DNA from: Glycine soja
Taxonomy: Eukaryota; Streptophyta; Magnoliopsida; Fabales; Fabaceae
NCBI RefSeq assembly: GCF_004193775.1
Contig: NC_041003.1
Coordinates: 42,537,611 to 42,601,610 of the forward strand
Reading direction: 5' to 3'
DNA: 64,000 bases
Part shown: positions 1 to 11,880 of the stretch, piece after piece
Numbering within the stretch: position 1 is the stretch's first letter
How the letters are laid out: each line of letters starts with the position of its first letter
Made by a program: the position numbers and the translations under genes
The notes under the pieces: model-generated
The model's database searches: none
Told to the model about the DNA's origin: nothing
The model's input: only the letters and a program-made list of their open reading frames with translations

Positions 1-410
1 ATAGCTCTTTGATTAAGTAGTGTGTGTGTGTGTGTGAACATAGTGTGATCTATCATTATTCATTAAGCTTGCCAGACTAAAGGTTAAAGGAATGGGTCAA
101 ATAGTATATGTAGGGAACAACCTTTCCTCCATGAGCTAACGTTTGATGTTGAGTTAGGCCAAAACTCAAATTCTAAGATATTTTTTATTGAACCACAAGC
201 AGTTCTATCATGGTTATTTTAGAAATTTGTAATTGATCAAGGAAAACAATAACAGACTATTTGATATTGCTCTCTTTGAACTCACCTTACACCCTTTCAC
301 TAGTTTTCACAGTTAAAGCATTCAATGGTCTTGAAAACATCTTTTAAAAAATATTGGCTTCAAGTTAAAAATATCCACCAATATTTTCCCAAAATCAAAA
401 TTAATTGTTG

Positions 411-960
411 TTGGAAAGTCGCCTCAATTGCGGTCACCCTTAGCTCGCCTTAGTTGCGGCCTCTTTTGGGAGCTGCCTTAATTGTAGTATTATCAATGGC
501 GGAAAGCCAAAATTTTGCCACATAAACATGCCATTGCGGCTTACGGCACCACCATAGCAATTAGCAAGCCTCCTTTCAAATATTGTCTATGGCGGTTGGC
601 AAAAAATCCGTCATGCCATTTTGCCATGGTGACCATGGCGTCGTCATTTAACAACAATGCTTAATTGCAACCACAAATGCGGTGGTTTAGCCCCACATTG
701 ACTAGAGATGTAGCTTAAATATACCTTATAAAGCTTAGGCAGTTCTCATCTTACAGGCTGGTTTTGTGGGGTGAAGTTAGGCCTTAACCCAAATTTTAAG
801 ATGGTATCAAAACCTATCTTAGATCTAGTGTTGGACCACTAGCATTTGCACACTCCAGGCGGATACCTCGGGTGTGAAGGAGTGTTGGAAAGTGGCTTTA
901 ACTGTAGTCACCCCTAGCCCACCTTAGTTGCGACATCTTTAGGGCTGCCTTAATTGAAGC
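411..960. repeat. Direct repeat pair with TTGCGG-type motifs
   Basis: Two similar stretches of about 80 bp start with GTTGGAAAGT at about 411 and 882. Both continue through CACCC-TAGC-C-CCTTAGTTGCG to GCTGCCTTAATTG. They lie in the same orientation about 470 bp apart and look like internal parts of a decayed transposable element. The interval between them also holds several GCCATTGCGG / ATGGCGG motifs. No protein-coding signal is visible. Confidence 0.6.
680..840 (-). repeat. Copy of a dispersed legume repeat
   Basis: Read on the minus strand, this stretch starts with ATCTTAAAATTTGGGTTAAG and continues through CCACAAAACCAGC, TGTAAGATGAGAACTG, AAGCTTTATAAGG and CTAGTCAATGTGGGG. The same order of motifs recurs at 42546-42660 and 42797-42914 on the plus strand, and in shorter form at about 960-1090 and 1205-1290. 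It is a mobile or formerly mobile family; the class cannot be settled from this window. Confidence 0.6.
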
Positions 961-1017
961 CTCAAGGGTGGTGGTTTGGTCCACATCAACTAGAGATATT
1001 GCTTAAATAAAGCTTGG

Positions 1018-1397
1018 TTAGTCCTCACCTTACAAGTTACAAGCTAGTTTTATGGGATTGAGTTAGGCCTTAAGCCCAAATTCTAATAATTGCCTTCAAA
1101 TTCTTGAGCACTCAGCCAAATTAACAAATATGCTCTAGATCATTCTCCTATGATTCTGAATAGTATAGCCTCTCTTTGAACTAAATATTCACAATGTCCT
1201 ACATTAAAGCTTGGACAGTCCTCACCTTACAAGTTACAAGCTGATTTTATGGGATTGAATTAGGCCCTAAGTCCAAATTCTAATAATAGCCTTCAAACTC
1301 TTGAGCATCCATAGCCAAATATATGCTCTAAACCATTCTCCTATGACCATGAATGGTAAAGCGTCTCTTTGAACTAAATATTCACAATGTCCTACAT
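1018..1397. repeat. Tandem duplication, units of about 190 bp
   Basis: Two units begin with AGTCCTCACCTTACAAGTTA at about 1020 and 1218. Both end with GAACTAAATATTCACAATGT followed by CCTACAT. They differ by scattered substitutions and a small indel. The first part of each unit belongs to the dispersed legume repeat seen at 680-840, so a repeat copy and its flank were duplicated together. Confidence 0.7.
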
Positions 1398-1399
1398 CA

Positions 1400-2900
1400 C
1401 CAATATGTATTGTGTTGTGCTAAATGAAAAATTCAAAATACACCCTTACCATCAAACAAGATTCGAGTAAATTATACATGAGATTAACCAAAATTAACCA
1501 TTCCAAGAGATGCGAAGTATGTGGGCATTGTCTCAAATGTGAGTTAAAAATTCTTGCAATGTTGCTTAAATCTATGTTGTTTTCAAACATAGGGACAAGC
1601 TTTGTAGATTGACTTATTTCATCTCAGATTCTAACTTATTTACCCACATAAAAGTTTAAATAATCTAAGATGAGGATATATCAAACTATTTAATGAGATT
1701 TAAAAAGTAAAAACAAAAAAATCACTTTAAAATTGAAATTGGGAATAAAAGTAATGATATTACATGATGGCATACTATGAATAATTGTGTTATATAAAAT
1801 GCAATTTGAAAAACCAAGAGTTGACACGTCGAGAATATGGAAATAAAACAACTCACGTACGTCTGCAAACCCATTATCCTACATCCCAATGCCAGGAAAA
1901 CAAAACATAAAAATAAAATGCTAGCAACACTCTCTTTGACACTCTTTTTAAAATACTTTCTATGTGATTGGCAGAAATTTGTTGGAAATCATCAATTTTG
2001 GTGGGTCTCATTTCTAAATGAAGAAAGAATAATTAAATGAAAAGTGATACAATTTCCAATAAATTTCAGCCAATTATAAGGAGAGTGTTGGAAACAAAGT
2101 GTTAGAGAAAGTGTTGCTAGCATTCCTCTAAAAACAGGTAAAACAAGAAAGTCAATTACAAACACACGGTAGAACTAAATGTGACTAAGGAAAAGAATCC
2201 CGGATAAAATCATAAAATCTGTTATAAATATCAATCGAATTCCACAGCAGTTTGTTCCTTTAGAAATTGCCACTCAGTAATTTGCATCAACTTGAAGAGA
2301 ATTGGATTGGACATGTGTGGACTGCAAGAGATAACTCATCCGGTCAGCACCTTTTTTCTTCCAAGGACAATGCTAGAGTTAGCAACATTGACCAATTCAC
2401 AAACTAGGAGGTTATACTTTTACTGTAAAACCTAGGTACAACTAAAGGTCATTAACTATAGATTGTAATACCTCCGTTAAGACACAAAGGAGTATTCCCC
2501 GACAGTGTCACGATACTCATCTCAGTGAGTGGGTAAAAAGAAAGAAAGGGCAACCAGTGGAAAAAAATAAAGGCATTCGACGGGGTAAAGTTTACGATTA
2601 GGGGTAATGAAAAGTTGTATATATGAAAAGATACCAAAAAAATAAACAAATAAGAGAGATAGTGATAATTAAATTAAATACGCTGTGCAATGTCATTTTT
2701 TATGTTAAAATGATGGAACTCTAATTTAAATATATATAATCAAAGCAACGAACAAACAAAGTAGACTACTGAAGTATATAAGACTGTACTAAAAGTTGCA
2801 AAAGAAGAAACTAGAATAACACATCTAATTATCGAAAACGTATATAATCATTCAAACTAAACCTAATCTATCATACACCGTACATGTAGATTCTAAGTTA
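1400..2900. other. AT-rich stretch without recognisable gene
   Basis: Only short open frames of about 60 residues with no family resemblance are present. If the proposed minus-strand first exon at 2905-3560 is real, this would be the beginning of its first intron. Two segments at about 1920-1960 and 2080-2135 share a motif around CTAGCAAC in opposite orientation and may bound a very small element. Confidence 0.4.
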
Positions 2901-2904
2901 CCTG

Positions 2905-3560
2905 AGATCCAAACGCACGTTTCAATCGAAAGCGATTATTGCTCCATGTATAGATTAAAGAACATCTCTATTCTCTAACCTATATAACATGAAAATACGC
3001 ACCGGTAAGTTTACGACAATAAGAAGAACCACGTGGCGCCACGATGATAACTAAAACAACTCTTATCATAGCTAAAAATAATCTAAACGAGAAGAAATCG
3101 AGCAACAGTTAGGGTTCGGTGCAATTAAGATCAACGTTTCGTTTTGGTTCTTCGGTTTTTACCTCTCTTTTTCGCGTGGTTTTTTGGAAACCAAACGGAT
3201 TCAGAAGAAGGAAAATTCTCGCTGTTGTAGAACGGAACAGAAACCGCGGCAATTCGTTCCATGAAAGCGGAATCCACGAAGCCGCGAGAGAAGCGAAGCG
3301 AGCAAGGTTGGCGCGTGAATGCGGTTCGGGAAACGAATTTCGACGAGAGAATCAGAGAAACTGAGAATCAGAATCCATGGATGGATCGGAGAAAGAAAGA
3401 GAACGAAGCATTGAAGGTTGAATGTGCGACCTGCATCGGATAATTGAAGCTACGAATAGAGTGTGTGACCGTACGCAGAGAGAGAAAGAGAGGGAGAGAG
3501 AATGAAACGTGTGAACGAGGTTTGAGGACGCGAAGAAAATATCAAGAGCCACTAGGCATT
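2905..3560 (-). other. Probable first exon and 5' UTR of a minus-strand gene running off the left edge
   Basis: This island is clearly richer in G+C than its surroundings. On the minus strand it begins with a long CT-rich tract (about 3510-3470), typical of plant transcription start regions. It contains a telo-box-like ACCCTAA near 3110 and ends with TCTCAG followed by GTAACTTAG at about 2901, a good 5' splice site. No long frame is convincing in any phase, which fits an untranslated leader exon. A CACGTG G-box lies at 3030-3035. The rest of the gene would be outside the window, so the product is unknown. A plus-strand promoter is the alternative reading. Confidence 0.4.
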
Positions 3561-3599
3561 TGAATAAGTAACCGTGGGAGTTTATTGTTCCCCTCGCTT

Positions 3600-4890
3600 T
3601 AATTATTAGCGTTTTGCAGTCTAAAAAGGGTTATTGGAGCTTAGTTAATTAAATCATGTAATAAACTAATTGTGTTTTCTGATAAAAAAAAAATTATAAT
3701 TTTGTTTCTAATAATTTCAAATTTTTTATTTTAGTCCTGTAAAAAATATAAAATGAATTGAAAAATAAAAAAATATTTTAATAAAAATTAAACTTATCAT
3801 CCTTCATTTACAAACAAGTCAATAAATCATTAATACACTTATTTTATTTAATTAAATATATTAAAATTATTCTATATTTATCATTAGTAAAAAAAATTAT
3901 TAATTTTTAAAAAATTATCAAAATTTATAAATTAAAAAATATTTAATATTAATATAATTAACTAATAATATATAAAAAATAATATTAATATAATTAACTA
4001 AACAAATGTATCATTGTCTTGTGTGTTTAAGTAAATAATTAGAGTAAAAATAATTTTTATATTAAAATAAATTTACAAAAATTTTATGAAAATAATTTGT
4101 ATATTAATTTATGAAATTTAATTATAAATTAGTAAAACATAAATAAAATGGGTAAACTATTCAAAATAGAAACATATAAAATAAAATTCAAAATATTTAT
4201 ATATTAAATATTTTATATTTTAAATTTAGATGATTTGAAAAAATAATAATTCTTCATTAATGATACATAAAAAAATAATGTTAATGTAATTAGCTAAATA
4301 AAGAAAGTGTCTCAATAATTTATTATTTTCTTATGAATAAAAGATAAGTTCAATTCTATAAAGACATTTTTTATTTTTACTTCACTTATTTTTTTCATAT
4401 AAGTGTCATGTCAACAATCTACGTAAGTTCCACCTAAAGGAACCAAAATTACATTTTAACCAAGAAAAATAATTATTTTTTTTCTTTAATAATGTTATTG
4501 GTATGGAGTACTTAGTGATTTTATCGATAACTAATATTCATCAAAAAATCTAGTTGGCCACTAATTAGGTTCTCCGATCCACTCTCAATTATATTATTTT
4601 TATCCACTAAAACCAAGATCTTATTTAAAGAAATCGATTGAATTCAGTATCACTTGCACCAAAAACTTATTGGTTTTAATATTGGCATTGTCAATTTTTG
4701 GTTAATTTTTTATTAATTGATTTTATATCTTCTTATTATATACTTCTAATGATTAAATGTTAAATATATTATAAATTTTCAAGATTAAATACATTTCTTT
4801 TTTATTTATGTAATACTCTTTTATCGCAGAATGATATAATATTGCTAATATTAATTGTTTTTAGATATCATGATATTTTTATACATTACT
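3600..4890. other. AT-rich intergenic stretch, nothing recognised
   Basis: Very AT-rich sequence with many A and T runs and no open frame of interest on either strand. A short repeated motif, TTAATATAATTAACTAA, occurs at about 3949 and 3984. No transposon ends or RNA gene signals were identified. Confidence 0.5.
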
Positions 4891-4892
4891 TT

Positions 4893-5450
4893 TATGGTTG
4901 AATTAGAAGACAGTTATGTTTCATCCTAGCATGTGTATGCAAGAAAAGATATATAGAATCGGCTGTTACAAAGGGCAAAGTGAGTTGAACTTTCCGTATT
5001 AACCTACCCTACTTTTCCCTCAAAATATAAAACTACCTTACTTGTTAAAAAGTGGCATGGGCACATGGTAAGGTGACTCAACTCATTAAATTGCTTAATA
5101 AATTGTTTTTACGGTTTGAATTAGAAGACAGATAGCATGTATGTAAAAAAAGATAGGATCAATTAACTGTTATAAATGGCAAAGTGAATTGAATTCTTTG
5201 GATCAACTTACCTTGTTAAATGTGGCGTATGTGCATGGTAAGGTGACCCAACTCATAAATTACTTAATAAACTACTTTTGGGTTCAAATTAGACGACAAC
5301 TTTGTTTCATCCCAACATGTATGCAATAAAAGATAGAATCAGCCATTACAGATGGCAAAGTGAGTTGAAATCTCCGTATCAACTTACCTTATTAGTGGCA
5401 TGAACGCATGGTAACGTGACCAACTAATTAAATGAGTTAATTGGTATGTC
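4893..5450. repeat. Degenerate tandem repeat, three units of 170-215 bp
   Basis: Three successive units share the same order of motifs: GAATTAGAAGACA, then GCATGT(A)TGCAA, then AAAGATA-AATC, then GGCAAAGTGA-TTGAA, then TTACCTT and CATGGTAAGGTGAC. They start near 4900, 5115 and 5285. Divergence between units is considerable, so the amplification is old. No coding potential is seen. Confidence 0.7.
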
Positions 5451-7740
5451 TAACTTGTTGATTAACAAGTTGAAAGCGAGGAAATAAAAAAATGGTATTT
5501 TTTAATATTTTTCTTCCTGGTTTTTTTTTTAAGTCAACTAATCAACTAGCCAATTTTAATATTCACTTGTCTAATCTAATATAATACATTATTATTTTAA
5601 TAAAAATATAAAAAATTGAAAATAATAGTGATTCATCTAACTCAAGAATGCTTATGCTTATTCATATTTAACATAAGTGCATTTGAATGGACGCTGAAAA
5701 CATTGATTTTGAATAAGATTAATTTTGGTTAAAAAAGACAGAATGAAAAAAATGATAAAAAAAATTGAAATAATATAATTTGTTTGAATATTTTTATCAT
5801 AAAAACAAATTTGAAATAAAACTCAAATACAAAAAACTATCCAAAATCACTTTAATTCATGATAATTTCTGAATCCAAAATTAATTTTGGACTTTTTTAT
5901 GTAAACTTTAAATATAAAAATTTATCTAAAATTAATTTTAAGTTTAATTAATTTTTTAACATAAAATCAAACACGCACTTATGTTTTGATAAATCGGAAA
6001 TTGATTAATTATAAACATAAGTTATCTTCTTATCAAGTTTAAAAAATAAATTAACCGAAACACTGATTAATAATATCTGAATATGACTTTGTCTTGCACT
6101 CTTGCATATAGTACAATCCAAAACATTTATCAAATTACCGTGGCTCTCTACTAGCAAATGGGAACTAGGCACGTACTCGCACGAGACCAAACACCAAACC
6201 TCGTTTTTCGTTTTTAATTAAAATAAATAAATATTATATAGAATCTTATCTAATTATTTAGAATCTAATTAGTTCATTAGCTGCCCCCACACTAGTGTTC
6301 CCGGAGCTTCAGGAACGTACTAGGGGAAAGTTCTACATAAAATTAATTATTCTTATTCTAAAAAATAATATATAATTAAAAGAATGCAATACATTTACAT
6401 TATAATAATAATACTAACAATAAAAAAATAAAAAGGACAACTACTGAAAACCAGTCACATGGACACTTGTCTGATGAATCCAGCCTGCAGACACCTGTCG
6501 ACAAACTCAGGTTAAAATTACATTTTCTTTTCCTTTTATAATTACGAAAGAGAAAGATATTTTCTTGGGATACGATTAAAATATTTCGAAATGTTACTCT
6601 ACTTATTTCATTAGGTTATTCTAGGAGCACCCAGCCTTTTTATTAGGATACCCAATAAAATAGTAAAAGGATGAAAATATTGTTTATTTTTTCACGGATC
6701 TAATCTGTATGAGCATATGAGTTTTTTTTATGTCGCTGGACACAGAAATTATATAATGAGTTTTTCAATATATAAAATATATTTTTTAAATATGTTTAAA
6801 ATTTAGTAACTTTGTACTTTAAAATCTAAAATCAATTATTAAAATTTAGTTTTTTTTAAAAAAAATAACAATACCCATTAAATCTAATAATCAACTACTA
6901 ATTGTGTAAATTACACTTGAAAAATACTTAAAATTCTAATATATATTGTTTGAAAATAAAGTAATATATTTTTACAAAAATATCTTTAATTTAGTATCAA
7001 CTTTTAATTACTAATTTTTAAAAAAAATTTACAAAATTCCTGGAACCCCACAAAAGTAGGGCCTTAACGACCCGTTTATATACTATCGTAATAGTAAAAT
7101 ATTTTAAAAATTATTTTTTAAGAAATTTTTTATTCATTTACTTTATTTACAAAATTTGATAATTAAATAAATTTGATATTTAATTGAATGATGTATTTAG
7201 ATTTTTATTATAATGATTAAAAAATAAATAAACATGATATTTAATTGAATGATGTATTTAGATTTTTTTATAGCAATTGATAATTAAATAAAATTGATAT
7301 TTTTTTACATATGTAAATACTTATTAAACCTATGATTTTTATTTATAATTTATATATATAAACAAATTAATTATTAGATAAAAAAATAATCATCACAAAA
7401 TTTAATATGTAAATTTACATGTTCATTAAATATAAATTAGAAATTTTAGTATTATATATAACGACACCATTTATTTATAATATAATATGTTTATTAGTTC
7501 AGTTGGTTTGAGTGTTCAATTAATAATGCAGGAGACACAAGTTTGATATTTGCTTGGACCAATAATTTTAAATTAAATCATAAATTATATTTTTGAAAAA
7601 AATTAAAACAAAAAACAATCCGTATAAATGGACCATGTTTTTAAGACTTTTTTTTATTTCACTTTCTTTCAAACATTCTCTATGAACTGAAATCTATATA
7701 TATATAAAAAAATATCAATTTTGGTGATCATATTTCCCAT
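5451..7740. other. AT-rich intergenic stretch
   Basis: No gene is supported here. A short direct duplication (core ATTTAATTGAATGATGTATT) occurs at about 7178 and 7236, 58 bp apart. A weak tRNA-like pair of boxes near 7497-7560 could be a SINE remnant but is too degraded to call. Confidence 0.5.
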
Positions 7741-8694
7741 TTACTATGTGTTTGGATGAGGAATTTAAAGATTTCTACGAAATTCAAATTCAGAGCATTT
7801 TGATTGTCTTGATTTAAATTCCTTTCATTTTGTAAATATTTTGTTTGGATGAGGCAATTCAATTTCTTGTATTTTAATTTTCTTGTTTGGATAAAGTAAT
7901 TCAATTTCAATGAAATTCAAATTTTCATTTTTAAATATTTATTTAAAAATTAAAATTTCAATATTGAATGAAAATAAACATGAGTCATTTTTTAAATAGT
8001 TAAATATTTAAAATAAATTTAATGTTATAAAATATATAATAAATTTTTTAAAAAATATTTAATAATTAAATAATCAAAATAATTTTAATGTTAAACAATT
8101 TTGAATCTTATACAATATTCTTGTAGTAACACAAAAAAACTTGGATTAAACAATACTACAAAATTAAAATAAGAATGATATGTAATTCTTTATTCTTGTT
8201 TAAAAAATTAATTACCTAGTCTTGCAATAATTTTAAAAAACATATTAAAATTAAATAATTATGTAATTTAAGGACAATTATCTCGTACAAAATTCAAATG
8301 ATATCAATTTCATTGTTCGTACGTGAAGAAAATTCAAATTGTTAATCACGCACCAACGCATAAACACGAATCAACACAAGCATTACAAGGTCCTAATTAA
8401 TCAAGTTCCAAACAAAGATCTTAAACAAGAATTACAAGGTCCAAATTAAAAAAAAAAAAACAATGTTCTTCATTCCATAATCTTCATTCATCATCAAGTG
8501 TAAAAGGTCGAGGAACATGAATAACTAACATCCAATGTTGCCATTTAGGGGAGAAGAAACAAATAATATAAGTCACAGGAGGGAAGACAAATAACTATAG
8601 TGAAAATATGAGCTCAATTAGGCATAAAAAAGACACAAATTTATAATTTGAAGATTGAAATTGGAAATGTAGACAAGAGGTTACTCACCAAGTT

Positions 8695-9626
8695 TCATTC
8701 TCCAAGATGTGTTAAAACATAATTTGTCTTTTGGTGAATTGGAAGGGCTTTCACAATAGCTAACTGCTTTGGATCATCAGCTAACCATTTAATAGCTTTA
8801 ACCCATTGTTGTCTATTAAGATCTGGTATCAAAGCTGCCTCACGTAATACTTCTTGAATATCTTCATCATCAACTCTACCCTCCATTTTTTCTACCATTC
8901 TGTTAAAAGAGTTCGCCATTTTATCCAAAGAAGTTGTTATTCCTTCTTTTTCTCCCATCTTTCTCTTGTGAGGATGTGTGCCACAAGAAGTCGAACCTTG
9001 TCTTTTTCCTTTTGTATTAGAGCTTGGTTCTTCTAAATCTATGGCAGTGGCACCTAACCCCATAAATTCCATTTCATTTGTTTTCGCTCCATGACCGGTG
9101 GCTCTATCTTTAGCACACAAATCCACTGTATCATCCCAATTTTAAAGCACCTTGAATCGAAACGGTTTAGCCGATTTATGCGACTGAAAAAAAAAAAGTC
9201 AAATACAATCTACTTTGAATAACAAATAGCAACATATTAAAGAATACTTACAGTGCAATATTCATTCCAAGCATTTTCATTCTCAATTGTGATCATGTGC
9301 TTAGTGTCATCCCAATCAAATCCACTCTGGCCAGGGATGTCACTTACAATACCATACCACGATCTCCATAATTTGATACGGTTTTTGACATTATCTGATG
9401 TGACATTAACATTGAAGCTGGTAGACAACATTGCGGCTGCAGCATTCAATGCTGACCTTCTCCAACCTCCGTCCGTCACCCTTGTTGCCCAAATCCCTTT
9501 GATCTCTAAGTACATCAGCCAATACACGTCCCATTTCCAAATTCCATGTAAAATAACTTCTTGTTCCCTCATTATTTTTCCTAAAACTTTTCTTTTGTCC
9601 GTCATTTTTTCATTAGATGACTCCAT
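8695..9626 (-). pseudogene. PIF/Harbinger ORF1, Myb/SANT-like DNA-binding protein, broken by a nonsense codon
   Basis: This is the accessory ORF1 of the element; such proteins act with the transposase in binding the transposon ends. Exon 1 is 9626-9252, from the ATG that opens a run starting MESSNEK. It contains the Myb/SANT-like fold with conserved tryptophans (DGGWRRSALN, IKLWRSWYGIVSD, FDWDD, NAWNEY). A 68-bp intron (9251-9184, GTAAGT to TTTCAG) joins exon 2, which starts SHKSAKPFRFK. At 9144-9142 the frame meets TAA, and it then continues as NWDDTVDLCAKDRATG to a normal stop at 8695. A serine codon TCA would fit the family here, so a single C-to-A change explains the break. Without it the protein would be about 287 residues. 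Confidence 0.75.
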
Positions 9627-10649
9627 TGAAATTAATGTCACTTATCCAACCTGCACATAACAAATATTAGATATGACCTACTTTATTCATTTGACTAGTC
9701 CAGTGCACAATCATAGAAAATATTTCAAGCAAAGTTTTTATGCAATAGCAAAGTACATAAAAGTCTATCTTCAATAGAAAAGTACAATAGTAACAAAGTA
9801 CACAAAGTTTGTCAGCAATAGCAAATTACATTTAAAAAAGAACTATCCCTAAGCAAAGTTTCTCCTAACTTGATAGTTAGCAAACATATTCATAGCTAAT
9901 GTATCTTGAAATCTTGACCATTCTTCGGTAGCTTGAATAGTTGTGATATCATCCATGACATTATTTTGAACTTCTTCCCTTGATTGATGGACTAACTCTT
10001 CATCAACAACAGATAAAAATTCTAAGTCTTGACCTTCTAAAAGTTTATCAGCTTGTTGTTCATCTCTTATGAAATTGTGTAACACAAAACAAGCATTGAT
10101 AATTCTTATTTGTGTCTTTATATCAAAAAATGAAGGAGTTCTTAATATACTCCATCTTTTTTTCAAGATCCCAAATGACCTTTCTATTGCATGTCGGGCA
10201 CTTGCATGACGAAGATTAAATAACCCCTTGTAACTTTGAGGGGTATTTCCAATCCACTCATTAAGATGATATCTAGTCCCTCGATATGGTGCTAAATATC
10301 CCGGACCATCGGTATATCCCGCATCCACAAGAAAATACTTACCTACAATGTTTAAAATAACAAACATAGACTTAAACTAGACCAAAAAGAAAAGAAAAAA
10401 ATTATTTCTAAGAAATATTACCAGTTGGAATTTCAAGTTTGTTTTGACGACGTAATGCATCTCGTAATACTCGAGAATCTCCTGCAGACCCTTCCCACCC
10501 AGGTAACACATAAATAAACCTTAAATCTGGACCACAAGCAGCTAATACATTTGTAGAGACATCACATTTTCTATTACGATATCTAGGTCTCTCATAAGGA
10601 GAAACTGTAATCGGAATATGAGTCCCATCAAGTGCTCCAATACATCTCT

Positions 10650-11880
10650 AGGCAAATTTACTGTAGAGGGTCCCCTTTACAAACTATTTACGTAAAGGGG
10701 TTCCTTTCTAAGTATTTATGAAGGGGGTCTGTTCTTATGTTGATGCCGCCAGCAGAATTGGCGAGATAGTTGTGCCGCCATTTGCAATGACGAGAACGCT
10801 GTTGACGTGCACTGATGCCGCCATTCACAATAGCGAGAAGCGTGCTTACCTGGCGGAGAGAAGAGGGTGCCGCCATTGTCATTGGCGAGACAGCTGATGT
10901 GGAAGCTATCTCGCTGCTCCCACTGGCGAGATGCATGCTATCTCATTGCTCCCACTGGCGAGATGCATGCCACGTAAGCGATGCCACCATTCCTTCCTGC
11001 GAGACACGTTCACGCCATGCACGGTTCTGAAGATGCCACAGCATGAAATAATGCTTCTAAAAATTTGACTCAATAAAATTTTGTTCCTTAAAATAAATTA
11101 AAAAAATCCTTACTTTCAATAGAACTTTGAAGTTGAAGATGAAATGAACTAACTTCAAACAAAAACAAACTTCAAACAAAGCGTGTTTCAGCCTTTTCTT
11201 TCCCTCTTCAAACCAGTTTCTTTCTTTCTCTCTTGCTTCAGAATGTTGTGAAATTTGAAGTTATATCATGCTCTATTTAAACAAAAACTACACACAGTCT
11301 GGCCATTATTAAAGCATGCAAAATTTCCCCAAAGTCATTTGTCATTTAACCATACATGTGACCCTCTGCAAGCCACACTGTATGCATGTGATCCTTGCAT
11401 AGTTGCAATGCATGTGAACACATCTACAACTCTAGCCTTTCAGCCCTAGCCTGCATCACGAACAATGGTTCAGTCTCATCATGAACAGTGCTCTAACCTA
11501 TCTCGAAGGAAGCAGTGCCCTAACCTATCTCGCAGGAAGCACTGACGGGATTGCTGCCTACGTGGAGTATGTCGCAGGAAGCACTGGTGGGATTGGTTGC
11601 TACGTGGAGTATCTCGTAGGAAGCAATGGCGGGATTGCTTTTTTAGCATGTCCCGCCATTGCTGTTGGCGGCTTGCCTAGTCAACAAGCTTCTCGCTATT
11701 GTGAATGGCGGCATCAGTGCACGTCAGCAGCATTCTCACCAATGCAGATGGCGGCACAGCTATCTCGCCAATTCTGCTGGCGGCATCAACGTAAAAATAG
11801 ACCCCCTCTGTAAATACTTAGAAAAGGGACCCCTTTACGTAAATAGTTTGTAAAGGGGACCCTCTACAGTAAATTTGCCT
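10650..11880. mobile_element. Non-autonomous MULE-like element with about 190-bp terminal inverted repeats
   Basis: The two ends, 10650-10840 and 11689-11880, are inverted copies of each other. They begin AGGCAAATTTACTGTAGAGG and run on through TTTACGTAAAGGGG to GCGAGAAGC. The target ACATCTCT is repeated at 10642-10649 and 11881-11888; counting one more base gives a 9-bp TACATCTCT, as Mutator-like elements make. Long inverted repeats plus an 8-9 bp duplication point to a MULE. No transposase is encoded. The interior holds a series of 23-bp modules and a plain AT-rich middle (about 11040-11460). Similarity between the arms and a perfect target duplication suggest a fairly recent insertion. Confidence 0.85.
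10744..11785. repeat. Fifteen 23-bp hairpin-like modules with variable 7-nt cores
   Basis: Each module has an 8-nt arm, a 7-nt core and an 8-nt arm. The commonest forms are TGCCGCCA-N7-TGGCGAGA and its reverse. Left-half modules start at 10744, 10773, 10816, 10868, 10909, 10941 and 10982. Right-half modules start at 11501 (right arm degenerate), 11528, 11570, 11612, 11651, 11691, 11734 and 11763. The core is exactly 7 nt in every case, for example GCAGAAT, TTTGCAA, TTCACAA, TTGTCAT and TTCCTTC. The arms pair as an imperfect palindrome around CGCCA/TGGCG, so each could fold into a stem with a 7-nt loop. Three modules at each end belong to the terminal inverted repeats, leaving about twelve independent copies. 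Confidence 0.8.

Noticed and set aside
3119..3364. Open frame of 81 codons, Arg- and Glu-rich
   Set aside because: It lies in a GC-richer, low-complexity island with overlapping frames on both strands and no family resemblance. A leader exon explains the region better.
7497..7560. tRNA-like A box (AGTTCAGTTGGTTTGAGTG) with a weak B box
   Set aside because: The B box is degenerate and no stems pair. It is too weak to call either a tRNA or a SINE.
9253..9660. 135-codon plus-strand frame
   Set aside because: It is the antisense of the transposon ORF1 exon 1, whose minus-strand reading has clear Myb/SANT-like residues and splice sites.
10744..11785. CRISPR-like array
   Set aside because: The repeats are short, partly inverted and irregularly spaced inside a transposon of a plant genome. 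The variable part is only 7 nt and no cas genes are possible in this context.
11481..11853. Plus-strand frames with repeated SALTYL and GSTGGIA phrases
   Set aside because: They are translations of the module repeats inside the MULE, and the 23-bp period is not a multiple of three.
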